The notes below the pieces were generated by a model that saw only the letters and a list, made by a program, of their open reading frames with translations, was not told the DNA's origin and searched no databases. From positions 1 to 64,000 of the forward strand of contig MTCR01000102.1 in NCBI GenBank assembly GCA_002212725.1: a DNA stretch of 64,000 nt. The letters are read 5' to 3'. The first letter of the stretch is position 1, and each line of letters starts with the position of its first letter. Below are positions 15,811 through 24,375 of this stretch, in pieces. The stretch comes from Sphingobacteriales bacterium TSM_CSM (lineage in GTDB: Bacteria > Bacteroidota > Bacteroidia > Chitinophagales > UBA2359). The translations under genes and the position numbers were made by a program.

Positions 15811-18800
15811 TTAGTTGAGTTTTCCGCCAACTACGCAGGTTTTTTTAATTTTTTGCACATCGCCGCTAAGGTTAAAGAGTTCTATGTAGAGAATGTAAAT
15901 GCCAAGCATTGCTTTTTCGGCGGGCGAGTTGCCGGTTGTTCCGTCCCATTTGTAAAAGCCCTGCGTGCCCAGCAATTCGTTTTGTACCAAACGGCGCACT
16001 TCGCGGCCGCGTTCGTCGTAAATGGTTATGTTGGTAACATAGCCGGGGTTGGGCAGTTGGTAGCTGATGAGGGTAAAATCATCGTTGCCGTCGCCGTCGG
16101 GCGAAAAAGCCTGCGGGAAAACGGTAAAGGTTTCGGTTCCAATACCGGGCACAGCCGATTGCGAGTTGGGCAGCGAGGGAGTGCCATAGCAAGCCGTTGA
16201 TGCGGCCGACTGCCAGTTGTCGGGGCTGTTGGATGCGGCATCGGGGCTAATACGCTCTACCGAAACGCCATCTTTGGTATCTAAAATTTCGTTATGCCAT
16301 TCGTCTGTATAATCAACACGGTCAATAACGGCGGTATTGAACAGGTCGGTAATGGCAATAGTGCCTTCGGTATCGTCTAATGTGGGCAGGTCGGTTTGTA
16401 TAAAGCGGGCGGGGTGCAGGTTGGCGCCGCATTTACCATATCGCTGCACTATATCGGCTATATTTTCGGTTAATACCACGTAAGCGCCGGGGTGAAGCGA
16501 AAAAACTTCGGTTACCATGAGTTCATGATTTACCAGTGTATCGGCGGTTTCGGGGTTGGTATTGGCGGTGTACCAGCCGTTCAGTCCCAATACGGTATTG
16601 GTTCGGTTGTAAAGTTCTACATAATCGTAGCCACCGGTAGCGGGGTTAAACAGTATTTCGTTTATTACCATATCGCTGGGCTGGGCGGTGTGGGCAATAC
16701 CAAAGGGTGCCTGACTGTACAACTGCCCTACGGCATTGCCGGCGCAATCTGTTACCTGCTGTCCAACGGTTACGGTGTAAATGGTGTTGTCTGCTATGGG
16801 AGCAGCCATGGTAAGCACTACGGTTTTAAAATTGGTAAGCGGTACGGTTGCCGATAGCGGATTACCAACGCCGTTGCTGATGTTGTACTGTGTAACATCG
16901 GAGGCTGTTTGCCGGTTAAGCGTTTCGGAAAAAAAGAGTACTATTGTGGTGGGATTAATAACCTCGGCCCGAAGCAGGTCGGGCAAGGTAACATCGGGGT
17001 TGGAGGCATATACCGAGTTTTGAGCGCCGGGTGTACCGCCGGCAGTGGCGTTTGATGCCCGCCAGTTCCGGGCTTCTTCGCAGGGGTTATTGGGGTCTAT
17101 CATTTCCAAGGTGTAGCCACCTTCGGCCTTAATGGCATCGGCATACCAGCTTTTTTGGTAGTTTACGGCATGTACATAGGTTCCGGCGGCGCTCACCAGC
17201 AGCAGGTTATCATTGGTGGTGTTAAGGGTAGGAAAACCCGTTACGCCAAGCACGGCTATGCCCAAAGCAGCCAGCTCGGCGGTTTGAGTGGCCGAGCAGA
17301 TTACTGCATAGGTTTGCGGAAACATTAAAAAGGTAGTAAGGTAAGCCGTATCGGTGGCATCGCGAAATTGCCAGCCGGCAAGGTCAATAATTTTGTTGCT
17401 GCGGTTATACAGTTCCGCAAAGCGCACTTTGGGCAGGGTAAGGTTGGAGTTGGGGTATTCCGAGGGCGGTTCGGTATCGGCAAAAATTTCGGTTATTAAT
17501 ACATCGTAAGCATTGGCCGGTTGTGCAATGCCCACCTGTATTTGCAGGTTGGCGGCTATATTGCCCGAACAATCCTGCACCTGCCCAAGGTTAAGGATGT
17601 AAATTACCCCTTCGGGCATGTTGGTATTGAGCAGCAGGGTTAGGGTTTGCTCATCTTCTATAACCGAAACCACGCTTAACCCGCTTCCGGTGTTAAACTG
17701 GTAGTTGCCGGGGTTGCCCAAAGCGGCGCCGGTAACGGGTTCGGTAAAGTTAATTTCTATGGCATTTGTATTTAAAACCGAGTAGCCGCTAATTTGGGGT
17801 GGGGTGGTGTCTATAATAACACCCGTAACGCTGTTTTGGGCTGCGGGTGTTCCGCCGTTTGGGTTAATGGAGGCAGTCCAATTGTTAGCGCTGTTGCAGG
17901 GGTTTTGAGGGTCAATTCGCTCTAAAGACCAGCCGCCTTCGGCTTTTTGAGAACTGTTATACCAATCATCGGAGTAATTTACCTGGTCAATAACGGTGCC
18001 TTCGGGGCTAAGCAGGGTTAAGTTACTGCCCGAATTGGTAAGGTAGGTAGTGCTGCCCAATATGCCCAGGGTTTGCCCGTAGGGTTCGTACAGGGGTGTG
18101 TTGGCAGTGGCGCATACAATGAGGTAGCTGTTTGGGGCAAGGGTGGCGGCGGGCAGGGTATATTCTATAGTGGGGTAGGTTTTGGTAAAGCCCCAGCCGT
18201 TGAGGTTAATGGCAATATTGGTATTGTTGTAGAGTTCTATAAATTCGGCATCGGGCAGTCCTGTAATGGGTGTGGGGTCGGCAAAAATTTCGTTCATCAG
18301 CACATCGGCAGGTTGGGGTATATACCAGGTAAAACTGAAGTTGGCCGATAGCATGGTGTTACCGGCGGCATCCTGCACGCCCGAAATTTGCAGGGTGTTG
18401 GTTTGCCCCGATGCAAAAGGTGCAGAAAAGGCAAGGGTAACCACCGTGCCCGATGTGAGCGTTGCCGATAGGGGGTTAACCGTTCCGTTGAGCAGGTAGT
18501 TGCCGGCGTTTTGCGCCGATGCTGCATTAAGCGGCTCTGAAAACTGTACCACCGCCGTTGTACCCGATGCGGCAAATACATTGGTAACCACCGGCGCTGC
18601 GGTATCTGTAATGGGGATGCCAATGTAAAAATCATCGAAATAGAAATTACCGCTGTTGCTGGAGGTGTAGTTTAGCAACAATCCAAACTGGGTGCCGGCG
18701 GTGTAGGTGGCATCGGTAGCGGTGCCTTCGGTAAAATAGGAGCCGGTAAGGCCCAGGTCGCGCAGCAAAGTCCATTGGCCGGCGGCGGTGCGCAGCACTT

Positions 18801-19311
18801 TAATGCGCAGCAGGTTGTTGGTGCTTGCGGTAATGCCGTCAATGCCGTCAATGAGCAAAACCGGTGTTGCGCCGTCTTTGCGCCACAGGCTAACTTCGTC
18901 GGGGGTACCGCCAATGCGCACAAAATAGCCGCTTACATCGGCTTTCAGGTTATCGGTATTGGCAGAAAGAAACACATCGGTATAATTGTTGGAAGAAGTG
19001 TTAAATTTCAGCTGTGCCTTAAATTCCCATTGCACCTCATTTCCTGCCATATTAAGCACCACGGGGGTGGTAAGTTGTACGGGGCTGGTTGAGGTGGCAT
19101 TGCTGCGCAGTTGTTGGGCGTCTGTGGTAAAATCGCCGGTATCGCCGTTCCAGGTGGGGTTGGCGGTAAAATCGGTGTCAGAAAAATTATCGCAAAGCTG
19201 GTAAGTGCCGGGCACAAGCAGGCTGCAATCGGGCACAGACTGGGTAAAAGCGGGTTTATAAAACAGCAGCGCTATTGCTGCCAATATCATTTTAAGCGTT
19301 TTTTTACACAT
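15811..19311 (-). CDS. Giant surface protein: three lamin-tail domains, Ig-like domains, CHU_C terminus
   Basis: A 1166-residue secreted protein from the ATG at 19311, which begins a good signal peptide (MCKKTLKMILAAIALLFYKP, cleavage near AFTQ). A concanavalin-like N-terminal region (about 40-235) is followed by alternating SbsA-type Ig-like segments and three lamin-tail domains, each opened by a VLMNEIFADP / VLITEIFADT / MVINEILFNP strand with an ELYN motif. The C-terminus (about 1065-1166; FPQAFSPDGDGNDDF, ITIYDERGREV, FYKWDG) is the gliding-motility-associated CHU_C domain, a type B T9SS signal. The role is probably adhesion or surface coat. It lies directly downstream of porV on the same strand, separated by a terminator. 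Confidence 0.85.
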   Translation of the reverse strand: MCKKTLKMILAAIALLFYKPAFTQSVPDCSLLVPGTYQLCDNFSDTDFTANPTWNGDTGDFTTDAQQLRSNATSTSPVQLTTPVVLNMAGNEVQWEFKAQLKFNTSSNNYTDVFLSANTDNLKADVSGYFVRIGGTPDEVSLWRKDGATPVLLIDGIDGITASTNNLLRIKVLRTAAGQWTLLRDLGLTGSYFTEGTATDATYTAGTQFGLLLNYTSSNSGNFYFDDFYIGIPITDTAAPVVTNVFAASGTTAVVQFSEPLNAASAQNAGNYLLNGTVNPLSATLTSGTVVTLAFSAPFASGQTNTLQISGVQDAAGNTMLSANFSFTWYIPQPADVLMNEIFADPTPITGLPDAEFIELYNNTNIAINLNGWGFTKTYPTIEYTLPAATLAPNSYLIVCATANTPLYEPYGQTLGILGSTTYLTNSGSNLTLLSPEGTVIDQVNYSDDWYNSSQKAEGGWSLERIDPQNPCNSANNWTASINPNGGTPAAQNSVTGVIIDTTPPQISGYSVLNTNAIEINFTEPVTGAALGNPGNYQFNTGSGLSVVSVIEDEQTLTLLLNTNMPEGVIYILNLGQVQDCSGNIAANLQIQVGIAQPANAYDVLITEIFADTEPPSEYPNSNLTLPKVRFAELYNRSNKIIDLAGWQFRDATDTAYLTTFLMFPQTYAVICSATQTAELAALGIAVLGVTGFPTLNTTNDNLLLVSAAGTYVHAVNYQKSWYADAIKAEGGYTLEMIDPNNPCEEARNWRASNATAGGTPGAQNSVYASNPDVTLPDLLRAEVINPTTIVLFFSETLNRQTASDVTQYNISNGVGNPLSATVPLTNFKTVVLTMAAPIADNTIYTVTVGQQVTDCAGNAVGQLYSQAPFGIAHTAQPSDMVINEILFNPATGGYDYVELYNRTNTVLGLNGWYTANTNPETADTLVNHELMVTEVFSLHPGAYVVLTENIADIVQRYGKCGANLHPARFIQTDLPTLDDTEGTIAITDLFNTAVIDRVDYTDEWHNEILDTKDGVSVERISPDAASNSPDNWQSAASTACYGTPSLPNSQSAVPGIGTETFTVFPQAFSPDGDGNDDFTLISYQLPNPGYVTNITIYDERGREVRRLVQNELLGTQGFYKWDGTTGNSPAEKAMLGIYILYIELFNLSGDVQKIKKTCVVGGKLN

Positions 19312-19560
19312 GCTGTTGGGTATTTTACAAAGGTGCTTGCTCAAATTTACCGCCAAGATACCAATATTTTTTTGGGTAAAACAAAAATATATGCGGGGCA
19401 GTGCGGTAAAATGATAAATTTTGACAGTGCCTGAGCAAGTTTCCAAAAGAAAGTTGGCTAAACCAAAACAGAAACGGCTTTAGCCAACCAATACCTGTTG
19501 AATAAAAATGCCTTTGCCAATTTATGCAGGCAGTTAAAAAACGCCCCGGCTGTTCGGGCA

Positions 19561-19603
19561 AAAACAAAACAGCCCGGGAACACAAGGGTTCCGGGCTGTT
19601 TTT
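19561..19603 (-). terminator. Terminator between porV and the lamin-tail gene
   Basis: Hairpin AGCCCGGGAAC / GTTCCGGGCT with one bulged G and a 6-nt loop, flanked by an A-tract on the left that reads as a T-tract on the minus strand (CTGTTTTGTTTTT). It would end the porV transcript. Confidence 0.65.
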
Positions 19604-19654
19604 GCACCTGTTACGGGTTGCCTGTTGCCGGTGCGGGCAGGCGTTTTTAATTTA

Positions 19655-20854
19655 TTATTCGGCGCTGCTATCGGCCTCTTTTTCTTTTCCGTCAAAATCA
19701 AAAGTGAGGGAGAAGCGCAGGGTGTTGTCTAAGGGGTTTCGTTGTCCGCTAACCGGAACGAGGTAAGAGAAATTAAACCCGAAAACACTGTAGCGCAGGC
19801 CCAAGCCCACTGTAAGAAATTTGCGGTTGCCTTTGTATTTATGTTCATTGAAATAGCCGGTTCTGAGGGCAAACTGGTTGTTATACCAATACTCTGCCCC
19901 TATTGAAAACATTAACTCCTGCAATTCTTCTTTAAATCCGCCGGGGGCATCGTTGAACGAGCCAAACATACCGCTAAGGAGGGGCTTTTCGCGCGTATCG
20001 GGCACCTGATTTTCGTCAAGGTCAAGCGTATCGGGGGTAGGCACCATGAGTTTGTTCATATCGGCAGTTACCAAAATAGAGTTGTGGTCGTCAATATTCA
20101 TTTTCAGGGCAGCGCCAAGCCCCATGTTAATGGGTATAAAATCGCGGGTATCATCATTGAGGTATGATACTTTGTTACCGATGTTGGTAAACGCGGCGCC
20201 AAGCGAAAGGGTGCTTCCGCCGGGGGTAAGGTTAAGCGGGGTTTTGTAGTAAAAGCCTATATCGGCTGCTACTGCCTGTGCTGCTTTTACAATATTTCCG
20301 CTGCCCACTTCTTGTCCGCGGGCAAGGTCGGAGCGAATATATTTAAGGGTAATACCGGTAGCAAACTTATCGGACAAGCGGCGTGAGTACCCCAGGTCAA
20401 AGGCAAACTCATTGGGGTTGTATTGTCCGGCATCGTTACCGGTAATATCGGTAAAGTTAATATTTCCCAAAGAGAAATAGCGCATGGAAAGCCCTATTGA
20501 CTGTAGTTTGTCAATTTTGTAATAGCCGCTCACATAGGCAATGTAGATGTCGTTTACCAATTCGCGCAGCCACGGGGTATAGGTAAGACTTACGCCTACC
20601 ATTTTGGGTGCAAAAGCCAGTTTACCAATATTATGGTACATGGCGGCGGGGTCGGGGTCGGTAGCAATACCTGCATCACCCATACCGCCGGTTCTGCCAT
20701 CGGGGTTAATGCGCAAAAACGGAATAGAGGTAAATACAGTATTCACCCGCCCGTCTAATTGGCCGGTATTGGTAACCCCCTGTGCGTGCACAACAGAAAA
20801 ACAACCGCTAAGGGCTGCAAAAGCCAGCAACATCTGGCAAAACATTTTTTTCAT
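19655..20854 (-). CDS. porV: Type IX secretion outer-membrane protein PorV (LptO)
   Basis: A 399-residue protein with signal peptide (MKKMFCQMLLAFAALSGCF, cleavage near VHAQ) and a FadL-like 14-strand barrel. PorV family marks: FLRINPDGRTGGMGDAGIA, PAAMYHNIGKLAF, TYTPWLRELVNDI, and a final strand of alternating residues (LRFSLTFDF). PorV receives folded cargo from the SprA translocon and delivers it to the PorU sortase/attachment complex. porU, often directly upstream of porV, is not adjacent here: upstream is a 0.5 kb gap with a possible RNA gene. The start at 20854 is preferred over an ATG four codons upstream because MKK begins a standard signal peptide. Confidence 0.92.
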   Translation of the reverse strand: MKKMFCQMLLAFAALSGCFSVVHAQGVTNTGQLDGRVNTVFTSIPFLRINPDGRTGGMGDAGIATDPDPAAMYHNIGKLAFAPKMVGVSLTYTPWLRELVNDIYIAYVSGYYKIDKLQSIGLSMRYFSLGNINFTDITGNDAGQYNPNEFAFDLGYSRRLSDKFATGITLKYIRSDLARGQEVGSGNIVKAAQAVAADIGFYYKTPLNLTPGGSTLSLGAAFTNIGNKVSYLNDDTRDFIPINMGLGAALKMNIDDHNSILVTADMNKLMVPTPDTLDLDENQVPDTREKPLLSGMFGSFNDAPGGFKEELQELMFSIGAEYWYNNQFALRTGYFNEHKYKGNRKFLTVGLGLRYSVFGFNFSYLVPVSGQRNPLDNTLRFSLTFDFDGKEKEADSSAE

Positions 20855-21107
20855 ATTCAATAGCAATGTTACAAGTTAATGAGTAAAGATTAAAACAACG
20901 TGTAAAACTTTTTTACATAGGCAATCTGGCAGAAAAAACGTTGTTATGGTTGGAAAGTTGGTTAAACCGGATTGAATTTACTCAAATTTAAGCAGAAAAA
21001 TTTTTTAATCGGCAAAGGGTGCCTTAAAAAATTTACTATTCATTAAAAATACACGCAAAGGTAAGCATAATTTGGGTAAACAGGTAGCGCTATGTAATTT
21101 GCGCCGT

Positions 21108-21370
21108 TATTTTTGCTTAACCGGGGTTAATGCCCTGCCTGACGTTGTGTTGCACAGACGAAAACAAGCCTGCAGGAGGTTGCATGTGCCGGTATTTTAC
21201 CCGTAAAAAAACAAGTCGGCCGGTGGGTTGCCGGTATAAATTTGCAAAAATCCCATAAAAACAGAACCGGTTTGTGACTTGTACATTTTCACCCTCGTCT
21301 TAATGGGCGAGTTGAGTGTAGTGATTTGAAATGATTTAGGGCATTGCAAGCAATTGCAGTGCCCTTTTTT
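21108..21370 (+). ncRNA. Candidate structured small RNA
   Basis: A plus-strand unit in a gap flanked by leftward genes. TATTTTTG (21108-21115) is a -7 box. AATGCCCT (about 21130-21137) is complementary to AGGGCATT (about 21338-21345), a possible closing stem. The 3' end is a hairpin GGGCATTGCA...TGCAGTGCCC followed by eight T residues (to about 21369). No frame longer than a few dozen codons exists. It lacks recognisable RNase P, SRP or tmRNA signatures; a 6S-like regulator cannot be excluded. Confidence 0.35.
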
Positions 21371-21392
21371 TGTGTTTTTGCGGTGGTTTGCG

Positions 21393-22832
21393 TTACCGCA
21401 GGTTTACAGATTTACCTTGGTAAAAATCCAGAATTTTAAGGCGGAAGTAGTATTCGTATTTAGCCGTTTCGAGGTTGAGTTGGGCGGCGGTAAAGTTGTT
21501 TTGAATATTGAGGTACTCCAATGCGCTTATGGTTCCGGCATTCATTCGTTTTTCGGCATGGGTAGCCGATTTTTGCAGCGCCGCTACATTTACCTGCAAT
21601 GCCTCAAAGCGGGTAGCTGCTGCGCGGGCGCTCAGGTAGGCCTGCTCTACCTGCTGCCGAAGGGCATTTTGGGTATTTTCTTGCGTAAGGTAGGCGTTGG
21701 TAATGTTTATGCGCGACAACTTAATGGCATTTTTAACCTGAAACTGGTTAAATATGGGAATGCTTACATTTAACCCGATGAATCCGCCCAGGTTGTTCCA
21801 AAGTTGGGTAGGGTACGATGTTTTTTTGAGCCTGTATTCGGGTGTAAGGCTTACTATGGGGGTTCCGGTAAGGGTAAAATAATTGGTAAACGAGGTATCT
21901 ATGCCCGTGCCAAACACAATATCCTGCGCCCTGCTGGAGTATAATGAACTTAAATTGGCCGACAGCACTACAGTAGGGTATCTGGCGCCTTCGGCCACCT
22001 TTAGCGATTGCTCGGCAATGCGGGTTCTAAGGGTGGCGCTTTGCAACTGCGGCTGGGTTGTAAGGGCTGCATCAAACACCTGTTGGGCGGTAAGTTGGTT
22101 AAGTGCATTCACATCGGGCGCTTCAACAGCCGGTTTGCTTATTTTAAAGGGTTCGTAATAGTTTAAAATCTGCGACAAGGCCAGGTAAGCCGAGTTTACC
22201 GCATTAGTGGCATTTACCATATTCAGCCGGTCGTTGGCTATTTGTGCCTCAATATCAAGCAGGTTGCCGGCCGGCAGGGCGCCGGCATTTACAAAGCGTT
22301 GCGTTTGTTCGTACTGTGTTTGGGTAACCTTAGCCTGCTGTTCCAATACCTGCAACTGGTCTTCGGCCAGCAAAATTTGCATGTAAGCCGACAAGATATT
22401 AAGTTGAAGGTTGTTTTCCAGGTCTTTCAAATCCCAGTTGGCGGCTTCCAGTTCTAACTTGCGCTGTTCAATGGTGTTGTGTAATTGCCTGCCATTGTAG
22501 AGTACCACCCGGCTGCTTACGGCAATTTGCGAGGCCTGTGTGGCTTCGGTGTTAAAACTGTTGGTAAAGGGGTCAATACTGCGCCCGTAGTTAAGCCCGT
22601 GCGACCAGTTGGCATTGGCATTGGGCAGGCGGTTAGCTTTGCTTTGCTGCAGGTTAACCACGGCGCTTTCGGTTTGCAGTTGCAATTGGCGGGCTTGTAT
22701 ATTGTGCTCGCGGGCATATTGGGTACACTGTTCAAAGGTAAATACTTGTGTGGCATTTGCCGGATTTTGCGCTTGTACTGCTGCGCTACAGGCAAAAAAA
22801 AGCAGAAAGTATGGTAAAAATTGTTTTTTCAT
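21393..22832 (-). CDS. TolC-family outer-membrane efflux protein
   Basis: A 479-residue outer-membrane factor. A signal peptide (MKKQFLPYFLLFFACSAAVQ, cleavage near AQNPA) precedes two OEP repeats of long coiled-coil helices (FTFEQCTQYAREHNIQARQL; then NAGALPAGNLLDIEAQIAND, and NAGTISALEYLNIQNNFTAA). TolC trimers form the exit duct of tripartite efflux or type I secretion systems. Normally an adaptor (HlyD-like) and an RND or ABC pump are adjacent; neither is present here, so the gene is an orphan. Upstream is a long heptamer repeat region. Confidence 0.9.
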   Translation of the reverse strand: MKKQFLPYFLLFFACSAAVQAQNPANATQVFTFEQCTQYAREHNIQARQLQLQTESAVVNLQQSKANRLPNANANWSHGLNYGRSIDPFTNSFNTEATQASQIAVSSRVVLYNGRQLHNTIEQRKLELEAANWDLKDLENNLQLNILSAYMQILLAEDQLQVLEQQAKVTQTQYEQTQRFVNAGALPAGNLLDIEAQIANDRLNMVNATNAVNSAYLALSQILNYYEPFKISKPAVEAPDVNALNQLTAQQVFDAALTTQPQLQSATLRTRIAEQSLKVAEGARYPTVVLSANLSSLYSSRAQDIVFGTGIDTSFTNYFTLTGTPIVSLTPEYRLKKTSYPTQLWNNLGGFIGLNVSIPIFNQFQVKNAIKLSRINITNAYLTQENTQNALRQQVEQAYLSARAAATRFEALQVNVAALQKSATHAEKRMNAGTISALEYLNIQNNFTAAQLNLETAKYEYYFRLKILDFYQGKSVNLR

Positions 22833-23363
22833 AGTGGTGTTACCTTAGTCTTTATTGGTTTGTCGCATAAAAGGGGTGTAATTTACAGCTATGTGGTGAA
22901 AAATTGCCTTTTACAAAACCCGCCTGCGCAAGGCTGTGCAGCATAGAGGTGAATAATGCGGTCATAGCTGTGCATTGTTAATTATAAAAGAGGCTGCAAA
23001 ATTGCTTCTTTTTCAGAATATTTTTTTACCACTTTGGGTATCACCAATACCAATTTGCTTCTCCTCTTGCAAAGCAGCATTCAACCCGTTTTGCGTAAAC
23101 TTATTTCAGGCAAGCTCAAAACTCATACCCTCTGCCCTACCCTCTACCTTCTACCCTCTACCTTCTACCCTCTACCTTCTACCTTCTACCCTCTACCCTC
23201 TACCCTCTACCCTCTACCCTCTACCCTCTACCCTCTACCCTCTTGCCGGTTGCCAAAAATTGCCTAACTTTACCCTTTTTAAAGTTAGCGGCAAAACCGC
23301 AGGCGGTTTACACAATATACCGGCGCTGTTTATCCGTTGCAATATGATTTTAACCTTAACCAA
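22833..23363. other. Divergent intergenic region containing a heptamer minisatellite
   Basis: About 530 bases between the divergent tolC-like and DUF4249 genes. Apart from the repeat at 23125-23243 no coding or RNA signal was found; any promoters for both genes must lie on either side of the repeat. Confidence 0.5.
23125..23243. repeat. Heptanucleotide tandem repeat CTACCCT/CTACCTT
   Basis: About 17 copies of a 7-bp unit in two variants (TACCCTC and TACCTTC), with the last seven or more identical. The minus strand reads GGGTAGA repeats, with regularly spaced G-triplets that could fold as a G-quadruplex. Confidence 0.9.
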
Positions 23364-24206
23364 ATGAGCCACAAAAAAAACAACAAGTTATTGCTGATAC
23401 CGGCAGTTTTGGCAATTGCGGGTGCATTGCTTATGTCGGCCTGTCTGCAAAGCATTACCATAGACCTGCCCGAATACGAAAGCCAACTGGTGGTAGAAAG
23501 TTATTTAGATGCCAATGTGCCGTTTTATATAGTTTCGGTAACTGAGAGCGTATCGTTTTTTACCCCCGGAACCCTGCCCGTTTCACAGTCGCTGCCGGTA
23601 GTAAACAATGCCCTGGTAACCATTACGCATGGCAATATCACCGATACCATTCCGTATGTAGATAGCCTTCGGGCATATATTAAAGCACTTCAAACCCCCT
23701 TGACGGCATCCAATTTTGAACCCTACCTGCTGCGGGTAGAAGATACCGCTTCTAACCGCATAGCCACCGCAACCACCCGCTTTTTACCACCAATACCCAT
23801 AGATACCGTACTGTACCTGCTCAACGACTCATTGCAGGCTGCCATGCTGCTGTACTTCTACGACCCTAAACCCGATACCAATTATTACAAACCCTGGTTT
23901 GCCAATGCTGCCAATATTTTTGACCGCGACTCGCTCCATACCTGGGAATTTAGCGACCGGGCACTGGGTACCGACCGCACATCGGTAGGCATGAATTATA
24001 ATTACCGGCTTAACGATACCGTGGTTGCAAGGCTCTACCACATCAGCCGCGAATATTTCCGGTTTCTGGATACGGTAGAAGATGCCGCCGATGCTTCGGG
24101 CGGCCCGTTTTCGCGCCCTGCACGCATTGAAAGCAATATTCAGGGCGGAACCGGCATTTTTACCGCACTAACCTACGACCAACGCATGGTAATTATTAAA
24201 CAGTAG
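23364..24206 (+). CDS. DUF4249 lipoprotein
   Basis: A 280-residue lipoprotein: lipobox LLMSAC with Cys27, counted from the ATG at 23364, which I prefer to one 27 nt upstream. The DUF4249 pattern is visible: LVVESYLDANVPFYIVSVTES, an alternating VVNNALVTITHGNITDTIPY segment and FEPYLLRVED. DUF4249 proteins are usually encoded directly after a TonB-dependent receptor and are thought to be its surface-exposed partner. No receptor flanks this copy. The product is shorter than many family members (350-400), the N-terminal beta-domains being intact and the C-terminal portion reduced. Confidence 0.85.
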   Translation: MSHKKNNKLLLIPAVLAIAGALLMSACLQSITIDLPEYESQLVVESYLDANVPFYIVSVTESVSFFTPGTLPVSQSLPVVNNALVTITHGNITDTIPYVDSLRAYIKALQTPLTASNFEPYLLRVEDTASNRIATATTRFLPPIPIDTVLYLLNDSLQAAMLLYFYDPKPDTNYYKPWFANAANIFDRDSLHTWEFSDRALGTDRTSVGMNYNYRLNDTVVARLYHISREYFRFLDTVEDAADASGGPFSRPARIESNIQGGTGIFTALTYDQRMVIIKQ

Positions 24207-24312
24207 CAATCGGGGGCAACAAAAACGGGTAAAACAACCTGAAAATTGCAAATTTTTGCGCCCTCGCTTTATTTATACCCCGGTATAAAAACAACATTAC
24301 GAGGCAAAACTT

Positions 24313-24320
24313 TATTTTTG
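24313..24320 (+). promoter_or_regulatory. -7 promoter box of glgE
   Basis: TATTTTTG fits TAnnTTTG; the start codon is at 24376, giving a leader of about 50 nt. No clear -33 element. Confidence 0.45.
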
Positions 24321-24375
24321 CCACCCCATACCAACAGTTATCCACACACACTAAAAAAATTTACTATTTCTTACC

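Noticed and set aside
23125-23243. CRISPR array or coding repeat
   Set aside because: 7-bp direct repeats without spacers; the open frames across it are low-complexity shadows.
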